Below are positions 55,051 to 64,000 of a stretch of 64,000 nt of DNA, piece after piece. Under the pieces are notes generated by a model. The model made no database searches. It was not told the DNA's origin and saw nothing but the letters and a program-made list of their open reading frames with translations. This DNA is from Micractinium sp. NFX-FRZ. Lineage: Eukaryota > Chlorophyta > Trebouxiophyceae > Chlorellales > Chlorellaceae. The position numbers and the translations under genes were made by a program. Every line of letters starts with the position of its first letter. The first letter of the stretch is position 1. Location: contig JAPTJF010000040.1 in assembly GCA_029339195.1 (NCBI GenBank), positions 62,001-126,000 of the forward strand, written 5' to 3'.

Positions 55051-57809
55051 TGCGGTCGCCTGGCGGGGGCCGCTTTGCCAGTGGCGGCCGCACCGGCGGC
55101 CGCGCTGGTGGCCGGTTTGGCGGCGGCGCCGGTGGCGGACGGTTTGGCAGTGGCGGCGGCCGTGGCGGCCCCAGCGGCGGTCGCATGCAGCTGGAACCGC
55201 CGGCCAAGCGGCTGCGCAAGAAGGACATTGCCCTGCCTCCAGAGAAGCTTTTTGAGGACCCAGTTGTGCGCGCCCCTCAGTCGGCGAGTGAGGCTCAAGA
55301 AGTGGACCAGTGAGTGGGCAGAGGAGGGAGGAGGTGGAGGAGGGCAGCGGGCACTTCTGTGCGCGATGATGTTGCAGAGGCAGGCTGGCATGAGGAGCTG
55401 TGCAGGCTGGCTGCGGCTGCAGGGGCGCGTCATGCTGCCCTGCTGTGTCGCGCTGAGCTGGAGGGGATTGCCGCCAGCGCGCATGGCCTAAACCCTCCCG
55501 CCCTCTTCCTGCTTGCTCACCCTCTGCCCCCAGGTGGATCAAGGAGCGCAAGCGCTTCTTCCCGACCTCCGAGGCCTTGGCTCGCAAGGAGGCGGAGACG
55601 GCGGCTCGGCGGGAGCGGGGAGAGCTGGACGCCGCCAGGTGCGGGACCGGTTGGCTGCTGTCCTGTGGCCGCCAGTGGTTCACTGCTTTGCTCGCCGCTG
55701 AGTCGGGCTTGTTCTCCTGTGCGTCAGTATCCTGAACCAGTCGGGTTTTTTTGAGACCACCAGCCACCAGCCACCACCTGCCAGCACCCAACTCACATAC
55801 CTGCGTGCCTGCCTGCTCCCGCCCCGTTTCACCCCCCGTTTCACCCCCTGTTTCCCTCCACCTGCGCAGGAGCCAGCGGCAGCAGCGGCTGGCAGCCATC
55901 CTGGCCAAACAGAGCGCCATGGGCCTCAGCAAGGCCGCCGGCACACTCGACATGTTTCTGGAGATGCGGGCGCGCGGCGGGCGCGGAGGGCGGGGCGGCA
56001 GGGGTGAGTTGTGCGGCGGGACGGGGCGAGCAGCAGGGCGGCGAGGGTGCATGGTTGGTGCTGCCTGGCCTGCCTGCCTTGTTGGAGAGGCTTGCTGAGC
56101 CAGGCATGCTGAGCTCGGCGTTCCCAAGCAGTCTAACAGCTTTGTCGGTACGGATCCAGCACTGCAGCGGATTTAAATGCAAACTGGGTGTCCTTTGCCG
56201 CCGTCTTTGCAGCACCCAACTCCTTGCGTGCCGCTGTGCAGGGCGGAACGGGTTTGACGGCGGGCGCGGCTTCGACGGCGGACGCGGGCGCGGCGGGCGC
56301 GGCGGCCCCTACCAGCAGCGCAGCTTCGGTTGGGAGAGCTTCGTGTCGGGCGGGGATGCCCCGGAGCCGCAGCAGGGCATGGCAGCGGCAGCAGCAGCAG
56401 CAGAAGGGGCGCCAGTGGCGGTCGGCGCCAAGCGGCAGCGGGCCGAGGAGGGCGGCGGCGAGGCAGGAGGCAGTGCAGCCGCCACAGCAGGCGCAGCAGC
56501 AGGAGCGGTTGCAGCTGGTGCAGGGACCGAGGGCGAGCCTGCCCAGAAGCGCAGCCGGGCAGAGGGTGCCGGGCTGGCTGCCCTGCAGGGCTATGGCAGC
56601 GATGGGGAGGCGCGGCCTGCAGGGGAGGCAGCCACAGCTGGCGATACTCCGGAGGGTGCTGCGCATGCTCAGCTAGAGTCTTCGCAGCAGGAGCTGTACC
56701 AGCAGCACGTGCAACGTGGCGGGCGCGGCGGGCGCGGCACCCTCAATGGGCGTGGCGGGCGCGGCGGCAGGGGCCCTGGCCGCGGGGAGTTTGGACAGGG
56801 CCGGGGCGGCGGCGGACGGTTTGCGCCTGCTGATGGCGGGCGCGGCCGCGGCAGGGGCCGAGGCGGGCGGGGCGTGAGCTGGGAGGACCAGCAGGGCGGG
56901 CGGGGCGGGCGCGGCCCGCACCAAGCCCAGCAGCAGCAGTTCCAGCAGCGCCCGCCGCGGCCGCAGCCGCCCTCGCTGCTGCAGAAGCTGCTTGCCAAGG
57001 AGATCAGGTGGGCAGGGGCAGCAGTGAGGGGCACCGAGTGCCGCAGCGTAGCATGGGTATGGAGTGTGTGGCAGCCCGTGCTTGTGCCAGGGCCAGCAGT
57101 AGCAAGCGCAGCACGGGTGGGCAGCCTCCCTTGGAAAGCTGCGGTGGTGCCCTGCGCGGGGCCCGTGTGTCCTGTTCGCCTACACGCTCCACACCCCACC
57201 TCCCTCTCCGCTCGTTGCTGCCCCGCCTGCCCCTCTGCTGCTGTCTGCAGGCAGGACCACAGCTTCCTCCTGCAGGCCTTCCGCTTCTTTGTGCGCAACA
57301 ACTTTCTGGTGGACTACGCCCAGGGGGTGCCCCTTGAGCTCCCTCCGCCGCCCGCCTACCCGCCCGCGCTGGGGGGCCCGCAGTGGGGGCGGCAGCCGGA
57401 GGGCGAGGGAGGGCAGCAGCAGCTGCCTGATGTGCAGGCACTGCTGGCGTCGGTGGCAAAGGAGGCAATTGATGTGGAGCTGTCGGATGAAGATGAGGAG
57501 GAGCTTCTGCTGCCCTTTGCAGCTGCCCCAACAGCTGGAGCAGCGGCGGCAGCGGGGGCAGCGCTTGCAGCGGCGGAGCAGCCTGACTGCAGCGAGGAGG
57601 AGGCAGAGGAGGGCCAAGAGGAGGGCAGCAGCGGGGAGGAGGAGAGCGGCAGCAGCAGTGAGGAGGAGGAGGAGGAGGAGAGTGAGGAGGGGCAGCTGCT
57701 GGCGGGCGGCGTCTTGGCAAGTACTGCTGATGTGGAGATGATGGCAGGGGAGCTGCCAGTTGATGTGGCGGCTGGTGAAGCAGAGGAAAACGATCCCGAC
57801 TTTTCCTGA
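54075..57809 (+). CDS. NUFIP1-like RNA-binding protein with polyQ and RGG regions
   Basis: NUFIP1 (yeast Rsa1) helps assemble box C/D snoRNPs with HSP90 and R2TP in the nucleus. Exons: 54075-55309, 55534-55638, 55870-56003, 56242-57007, 57251-57809; 932 aa. Residues 1-~410 are Gln/Pro/Ala-rich with long CAG/CAA runs, then a GGRFGGG block and LEPPAKRLRKKDIAL. The NUFIP1 core motif WIKERKRFFPTSEALARKEA lies at ~413. The middle is RGG-rich. A conserved C-terminal block, LLQKLLAKEIRQDHSFLLQA followed by FRFFVRNNFL, lies at ~737-767. The tail is very acidic (Glu/Asp runs) and ends in ENDPDFS. Identity rests on these two blocks, so another RGG protein with the same motif is possible. The CAG repeats could be unstable. 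Confidence 0.6.
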
Positions 57810-58125
57810 GCGCTGTGTGACACTGAACCCTCTAAATTCTGATGTGTGCTATCATGTGATTGATCAATCCGGCCACCGGCCCCTGTCTGCATTCTGTCCC
57901 CCCGCCCCTTGTGCCGGCTCGGCCTGCCCTCCTTGCGTTCGTCCCTGTACCTGAGTGCTTGCAGGCTGCTAGAGTCAACTTCTGTATTGCCCCCCTGTGA
58001 TTTGAGAGAACAATGTTATGGACATGCAAGCTGCCCAGAGCTAGTGTTTGGCCTGTCGCGCGGGTTCCAAGAGTGTTGCGGCGCCCGAGGGGGAGTGTGG
58101 ACCGTCTCGGGGCGAGAACACCAGT
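57810..58125. other. Convergent 3' region
   Basis: Tail-to-tail gap between the NUFIP1-like and kinase genes. No gene or TGTAA was seen. Confidence 0.45.
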
Positions 58126-60867
58126 TCAAGTTTTTCCGGCGCCTGACCACGGGCTGTCTGCAGCACGGCCTGTCCGTCTCGCTGCTACATTGAGGCGACG
58201 CGCCCGCCCAGCGCACGCCTGATGCCTGCGCTGTGGACCGCTTGCGCTGGGGAGGCTGCCGGCGAGCGTGCTGTGAAGGACTTGGATCTCAGGGTGGCGG
58301 CTGGCCTGCACACGTTGCAGGGGGAGCGCGAAGTGGGCGGGAGGGGTTGGGTTTGTGAGAGGGGAGTCAGTGATTAGGGGTGTGGTTCCAGCAGCAGCGG
58401 GCTTCGGGAGTGGGAGGTGACGGGCGCATGCTTGGAGTGCCTCTGGCACCCACCGAGAAGCTGCATTCGGACTCCCAGCCTGCTGCTGCTGCTGCTGCTG
58501 CCGGCTGTGGCTGCTCCCAGGGGCAGGGCTGCGCACGCTTGCCGGGCCGCTTCCGCCACGCCGTAGCGTTGGCCCGCGTGGTGCCACCCTGAGGGCCTCA
58601 TCTTCGGGCACGGTGGGCAAGTGCCCGCCCGTCTCCTGCTCTGCGCCCTGCTCCCCCCCAGGCAGCGTCAGCGTCAGCGAAGAGCGCTGCGACACCAGGC
58701 TGATGTCCAGGCTGCTTGGGCTGCTGCGGCAGAGCCGGCCGTCACCTCCCAGCCACCCGTGCTGTGACGCCTGCTGCCCCAGGCCTGGCACGCCACCTGC
58801 CGCCCCTCCTGCTGCATCCAACGTCTCGTTTTCATCGGACAGCTCCCCTTCCTCTGACCGCCCCCCGCCGCACTCCTCCGTCGACGGCAGCGGCGACAGC
58901 ATGCGCCCCTCCTCCAAGCTTGGCCGCACCCAGGGATGGTCCAGCACCTGGGGACGGGGCAGGGGGCAGCAGTACTCCCGCCATATCAGCGCTGAGCAGG
59001 CGGAAGAGCTTCCGTGTGCTTGCCAAGCTCTGACAAGCTGAACCGGTGCAAAGTGCAGGTGGCTGCCGAGCACTTGAGCAATCTTTGGGCACAACCCTCA
59101 CCGGCCGCAAAACGATACCCCCGCACCCCGTATCCCCCCACTCCGCTTGGCACCCACCTGCTCCATTGTGATGCGCCGCTGGGGGTCGGGCTGCAGCAGC
59201 TGGGCCACCAGATCCCGGCACGCAGCGCCCACCTCCGCTGGCAGCGGCGCATACTCATTCTTGAGCCCCGCGCGCAGGATGGCGGGCAGGTTGGGCCCCG
59301 AAAAGGGTGTGCGCCCAGCCAGCGCCTCGTACAGCATCACACCCAGGCTCCACATGTCTACTCAGGGGCGTGGGGCAGGGGAGGGAAGGGGCGGCATCAG
59401 AGGGAGGAAGGACAGGCAGGGAGTGGGTGGTGGGCGCGGAGGCAAACTCTGTGCGCAAGACCTACCCCACCCTCTGGATACAAGTGTCAGCTGTGCTGCG
59501 CTGCGTTCACCTGCTGCGGTGCCGTCGCACGAGGTGCTGACAAACAGGTCTGGGGCGATGAACTCCGGCGTCCCTACGAGATTGCTCACATCCCCGCAGA
59601 AGGGGGTGGTGATGCTGGCCAGGCCTGTGGGCAGGTGAGGTGGGAGGGGAGGAAGGGGTAGTGAGCAGGTGGGTGCAGGTGTCGGTGCCGAGCAGCAGAT
59701 GTGGGGCGGGTGCACGGCGGGCCAGCATGCAGGACAGCTTTTGCCGCTGCTGCTGCTGCTGCAGTTTTGCAGGGCAATACATCAGCTTGAAAACAGCGTC
59801 GCTGCCGGAAGCTGGAGCCAGCCTGTGCAGACTTGCCCCCCAGCACCCACCAGTATCAGCCATTGTGCCAATCTGCGAGCCAACACCCAACAAAGCTACC
59901 CACCAAAGTCCGCCACCTTCACGTCCCCCTGGGAGTCCAGCAGAATGTTCTCCGGCTTTAGGTCGCGATGCACTGCAGCGGCCCAGCGGCGGGGCAGCGG
60001 GAGAGCAGGAGCCACATGCGGTCGTTTGGTCCAGGCGGGAGGCAGAACGCATTCAGCGGGGCGGGCGTAGCAATGAGGCTGATGGCTTGTACGACTGGTA
60101 CGGGCGAGATTGCGTGCACATATGTATGCATGGGTGCTGAATGAGACAGCACCAGCCAGGCCGCCAGGCCAAGCAGGATCTTATCACCACCCCGCGCACC
60201 CACGCAGCGGCGGTGGCAGTATTCCACTGCTTGGAAGATGTGGAGGAAGAGGCGCAGCGCCTCGCCCTCCTCCAGCCGCCGGCCTTCCTGCAAGCACACC
60301 CAGGGCGGCAGCCATCCAGTCAACCTTTGAAAATGGTCAGCTGGCATGGGCAGATGCTGCCAGCTGAAAGCAAGCAGGGGCCTTCCCGCCATTTCCTGCC
60401 CCAGTGTGCGCCCGCCCAGTGCTTCTTGGTCACCTTGGCCCTGAGCAGCTCCGCCAGCGTGCCCCCTCCAGCGTACTCCATCACAAAATGTATCGCTGTG
60501 GGTGCGATGTGCACTGACAGCAAGCGAACAATGTGCCGGTGACGCAGGCTGTTGAGCATTGCCACCTCAGCCTGGGCCGCCTCCAGCTCGACAATGCTCT
60601 TGAAGCGGCGGCAGTCGACGGTTTTGATGGCCACACGCTCGCCTGCAGAGGGAGGGGCATGCAAGCTGCTTCAAAAGGGTGCATATTGAAAAGGTTCAGC
60701 GGAGCTGGGTCAAAGCAGGTCGTCGGAAGCAGGCGGCGGCAACCAGCGGCGGCGGCGCGAGTGCGGCCACACAGCGGCGGACCTGTGCTGGTGTCGACAC
60801 CTTCGAACACCTCGCCCGAGGCGCCCCTGCCCAGGAAGGCGCCCCTGCGAAACCTGCCAGTGTCCAT
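58126..60867 (-). CDS. Ser/Thr protein kinase (SnRK/CAMK-like) with Ser-rich tail
   Basis: Protein kinase that phosphorylates Ser/Thr. Exons: 60783-60867, 60434-60642, 60200-60287, 59904-59972, 59511-59624, 59158-59357, 58126-58947; 528 aa. All kinase landmarks are present: glycine loop LGRGASGEVFEG (12-23), VAIK with catalytic Lys35, a Glu-rich C helix, HRDLKPEN (129-136), DFG (149-151), GTPEFIAPD in the activation loop, DMWSLGVMLYEALAGRTPF and HPWV. Subfamily is uncertain; the pattern fits CAMK/SnRK-like kinases more than MAPK or CDK. The tail (~265-528) is Ser/Gly/Gln-rich with no recognised regulatory domain (no NAF, UBA or EF-hand). An extra intron in the long last exon cannot be excluded. 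The donor after exon 3 was chosen to give CVVHRDLKPEN. Confidence 0.82.
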
Positions 60868-61604
60868 TGCAGCTGGTCAGGCACAACAGCGGCGGCGCCG
60901 GCGGGAGCGCTGTTCAAGCGGCTGCGGCCGCTGCCAAATGCCGCAATGTGCACTACAGGGCCTGCTGGGCCGCTTTCGGATTGACGTGCTGCTGCACAGC
61001 CTCGTCGCTGCGCCTTGCGGTGGCCGCGCGCCGCAACAGCCCGACGGCGGCTTTCGGCGGGCAGGGCAAGAGAGAAGACGCTTTGAGAACTGAATTGGAT
61101 ACTTGGTGCCAAGGGCCGCCCGGCAGAGCGGCTCAACCAGGGCAGCGGCAGCACGCGGCAGCACACGCAGCGGGCGCGAGGGCGCACTGAGGCTTCGCCC
61201 TGTGGCCCAACCCGGCACCCACTATCTTACGCCTGGCTCAATTCAAGAAACTACTAGTGTTGTCATCACGTCTTGGCAAGCGCAAGCAGTGCCCTTCAGC
61301 GGTGTCACTGCCGCGCATGCCCACTTCGGGTCAGCTGGCAACAGGTGATGCTGGTGCGCTGACTGCCCTTGAAACGGCCCTTGTTACATGGCGGCGCCGG
61401 ATGGTGAGGAAGAACAACAGTGCAGGAAGGTACAGAGAGAGCGCAAAATCGCCAGGCGCGGCGCACATAACGCACGCACACGCGGGCTGAGAGCATGGGA
61501 GCTCAAGAGAGCATAACAGAACAGGATGAATGGTGGATGCGAAGCACTGAGCGGGCGCACCAGAGAACAGGCAGCACGACAGCATGCCACCAGGGGTGGC
61601 GCAC
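60868..61604. other. Kinase upstream region and PABPN1-like 3' UTR
   Basis: Both flanking genes are on the minus strand. The left part should be the kinase promoter; the right part (to ~61370) is the 3' UTR of the PABPN1-like gene, with TGTAA at 61384-61388. No ORF was supported. Confidence 0.45.
61384..61388 (-). terminator. TGTAA poly(A) signal (minus strand)
   Basis: 217 bases after the stop codon of the PABPN1-like gene. Confidence 0.6.
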
Positions 61605-63640
61605 TCAGTAGGGCTGGTAACCGCCGTAGCCGCCGCCGCCGCGCCCCCGGCCGCGCCCCCGGCCGCCGCCGCCGCCATAGGGCGGGTAGCCATACCCAAA
61701 CATGAAGGGCGGGGGCATCATGGGCATGAAGCCGCCGCCGTAGAAGCCGCCGCGCCCTCCGCGTCCGCCCCGCCCGCCGCGCCCGCCCCGCCCCGCCTTC
61801 ATGCCAGGCACGTTTGTGCGCTTGGGTGCCACCTTGATGGCCCGGTTGCGCAGCTCGGACCCGTCCAGCAGGCAGGCGTTGGCCACCGCATCAGCCTCCA
61901 AAAACTCGATGTAGGCAAAGCCCTTGGGGTTGCCCATCTTGTCTGCAGGGGGGAAGGAGGAGGGGGAAAGGAAGAAAGGGCGTGAGAGGCAGAGAGAGGA
62001 GAGAGAGGCAGGGTGAGCGGGCAGGGAGGGGGCAAGTGAGGTGAGCGGGCAGGTGGGCAGCAGCAGGCTGGGAGGAAGGGCTGCCTGACAAAGCGCTATG
62101 CAGAGCAACCCACAAGCAGGCGCACTGTGGATGCAAGGAGATTGCTGGGCAGACACTCACCCGCTGCACCACCCTCAACCCCCCCGCCCTCCTGCTGCGC
62201 AGCACCTGTGAGGATGGTGACGCGGTTGACGGTGCCGCACGACTGGAAGTGCATCTGGAGCTCCTCGGGGGTGCAGCTGTAGTCGACGTTGCCGACATAC
62301 ACTGCGGGGCGGGGCATGTGGAGGGGGGCACGGGAGCAGGCGGGTGAGTGGGCTGGGGGGGGGAGCAGGGAGGGCGGCGGCAACGCGCCGGGTTGGCAGC
62401 GGCAGGGGTGAGATGCCGGCGCAGGCGCAGCACCAGCATAGTTTCTGCCCTTGCACAGCGCCTTCCTTGGGGGGAGGGGCACCGACTTGCTTGTGCCCCC
62501 GTACCTGCCCGCCCTGCCGGTTGCAACCACCTCCCCCCCGTGTGTGCCCCGCACCCGATCTGCCGTCTGCCTCCTCCTTGGCAGCTGCATCCACTGTGCC
62601 GGAGCCTGAGGGTGCCATGCCCGCCTCCTTCTGAGCCTTGTCCTGCAGAGGCAGATGAGAGGGAAGGAGGGAGACCAGGCACCACTGTGGGGGCAGTGCA
62701 GAGAGGAGCGGCCAGGCAGCACCATCTGTTGATGCCGCATGTTGCTGTGACGCCTCACGTTCTGCCCGTCTGCCATCCATCAACCCAATCGTCCCTCTGC
62801 CCCATTGTGATGCTCAGTAGCCAGTCCAGCCCCGCAGGACATGTAGTGAAAAACCCACCTGCACGTCCCTACCGCTTTTGCCGCTTGATTCTCCACGTCT
62901 GCCAACCACCCATCCACCCATCCCTCTGCCCCGTCACTGTACTCACTAGCCAGGCCAGCCCCGCTTGACATCTAACCCTAGTATTCTTCTAATAATAATA
63001 AAACCCACCTGCATCTCCTTGAGCTTGGCAGCCTCCTTCTCCATGTCTGCCAGCCGGGCCTTCATCGCCTCAAGCTCCTGCTCCTGCTGGGCCGGAAAGG
63101 GAGAGGGCAGGGGCGAAGCAGTAGAGGCGTGTGAGTGGCAGGGCGCGAAGGACGCCGGGCGCTGCCTGGCACTTTTCTTTCACTGTGTTTTTGCTTGCGC
63201 TTTTTTTGCGTCTTGGGTGCCGGCTCCGTCCCTTGACGGGCTTGTTTTGGGCAGCGTGCCTTTTTCTGCAGCGCTTCAATTCTTTTTTTGGCATGCATGC
63301 GCTTTCTCTTTTGTCAGTTCGGCTTCTTTAAGGGGCCAAGCAAGGGCAGGGGCTGAAGCGGGAGGTCTGGGACACCTGAGCGGTCAGCCGCCAGCGTTGC
63401 CGCAGCCCGCCGCTCCGCCCTGCACAGCGACGGCGGCCAGGCGGGCTGAGAGGCGCGATGGAGGGAGGGCGTTGCAACAAAGCACTACATGGCCGGTCTC
63501 CAGGGCTGATTGCGGCAGAGACAGCAGCGAGGAGGGCTCACCGCCGCGGCGTCCACCATGTCCTCCGTGCCGGCGCCCTCCAGCTCGTGGTCGGCTGCCT
63601 GCAGCTCCTCCCCCTCATAATGCTGCTCCAGGTCAGCCAT
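61605..63640 (-). CDS. PABPN1-like nuclear poly(A)-binding protein
   Basis: Nuclear poly(A)-binding protein II homologue, which binds growing poly(A) tails and controls their length. Exons: 63542-63640, 63009-63086, 62555-62642, 62206-62301, 61605-61942; 232 aa. The order is typical: an acidic N-terminus ([15 protein letters not shown]), a coiled-coil helix ([20 protein letters not shown]), one RRM with RNP2 [10 protein letters not shown] (~89-98) and RNP1 KGFAYIEF (~127-134), then [12 protein letters not shown] and an RGG/GY-rich tail ending in YGGYQPY. Length matches plant PABN proteins. Intron 2 (62643-63008) contains a degenerate copy of the exon 2 donor edge. Confidence 0.9.
62851..63055 (-). 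repeat. Degenerate copy of PABPN1 exon 2 donor edge
   Basis: The end of exon 2 with its donor (63001-63055 on the plus strand) resembles 62851-62905, offset by 150 bases: ACCCACCTGCA(C/T), then GTCC/CTCC, then CTCCA(C/T)GTCTGCCA. Flanking CCCTCTGCCCC...AGCC(A/G)G...CCAGCCCCGC text is also duplicated. Confidence 0.7.
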
Positions 63641-64000
63641 GCTGGGGCAGTGGCGACTAAAGGCGGGCGATTGCAGGCTTAGGGGCGGTGGGGCAGCGGG
63701 TGGGTGTGCCGACCGCTAGTGTGCAGACAGGGGAGGCTGAAGGCGCCGCTGCAGAGCGGAATGGGCGCGCCAGGCCACAGCACGACGCAGCAGGCGCGCA
63801 AAGAATGCCGCTCGTTCACTTGCCTCGGCTGCTGGAAAACCAGTCACCAATAATATTGAACACCGCTGGATATCGCAGGTCACTAGCCTGAGCTGCCAAT
63901 GCGAGTTTTCAATTGTAGGAGCGGCTGCTGGGGCCTTGCTGCCTGATCACCAGCTGGGTGACAGTGGAGGGCGCTTGGCAGCCGGCTGCGATGCTGCACT
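63641..64000. promoter_or_regulatory. Upstream region of PABPN1-like gene
   Basis: Promoter/5' UTR of the PABPN1-like gene on the minus strand, and possibly part of the next gene beyond the window. An AATAATATTGAAC patch at ~63847 is the most AT-rich point. No ORF was supported. Confidence 0.4.

Overview
This window is nuclear DNA of a GC-rich green alga, most likely a coccoid trebouxiophyte of the Chlorella clade; that placement is an inference. The support is dense short introns (almost all GT...(C/T)AG), C/G-biased third positions, TGTAA poly(A) signals typical of chlorophytes, plant-type families (MAK32-like PfkB kinase, plant-type PP2C, ELF3-like block, DUF829/TMEM53) and Ala/Gln/Gly-rich low-complexity proteins. 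No virus, organelle, transposon ORF, CRISPR array or clear tRNA was seen. I built 16 spliced gene models; every model is phase-consistent from ATG to stop, with 105 introns in total.

Layout. 0.7-5.9 kb (-): a 958-aa PP2C phosphatase. 6.9-9.3 kb (-): a PfkB/MAK32-like sugar kinase. 9.7-11.3 kb (-): a TMEM53/DUF829 alpha/beta hydrolase. 11.9-17.4 kb (+): a mitochondrion-like amidinotransferase (CtlX/arginine-deiminase superfamily). 18.4-22.2 kb (+): an ELF3-like clock-type regulator with a very long 3' UTR. 24.3-33.7 kb (+,+): two tandem ACOT9-type acyl-CoA thioesterases. 34.3-36.9 kb (-): a GT34 glycosyltransferase. 38.4-38.9 kb (+): a small two-helix membrane protein, flanked by a ~480-bp direct repeat. 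40.1-44.6 kb (+): a CinA-like/nucleotidylyltransferase fusion. 45.3-49.7 kb (-): a ZMYND10-like protein. 50.1-52.1 kb (+): an Mpv17/PMP22 protein. 52.7-53.6 kb (-): a CCDC103-like protein. 54.1-57.8 kb (+): a NUFIP1-like RGG protein. 58.1-60.9 kb (-): a Ser/Thr kinase. 61.6-63.6 kb (-): a PABPN1-like nuclear poly(A)-binding protein.

Two themes stand out. First, ZMYND10 and CCDC103 are both cytoplasmic preassembly factors for ciliary dynein arms, and they lie 3 kb apart. CCDC103 is head-to-head with a NUFIP1-like gene, and both families connect to the HSP90/R2TP assembly machinery. If the organism really is a 'non-motile' coccoid alga, this argues for a hidden flagellated stage.

Second, many introns hold degenerate tandem copies of the neighbouring exon edge together with its splice site (PP2C, amidinotransferase, both thioesterases, nucleotidylyltransferase, ZMYND10-like, PABPN1 genes). 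A stop-codon region is duplicated the same way in the GT34 gene. Nine of 105 introns start with GC rather than GT, and the tandem thioesterases differ by three introns. Together these suggest active intron remodelling by short tandem duplication.
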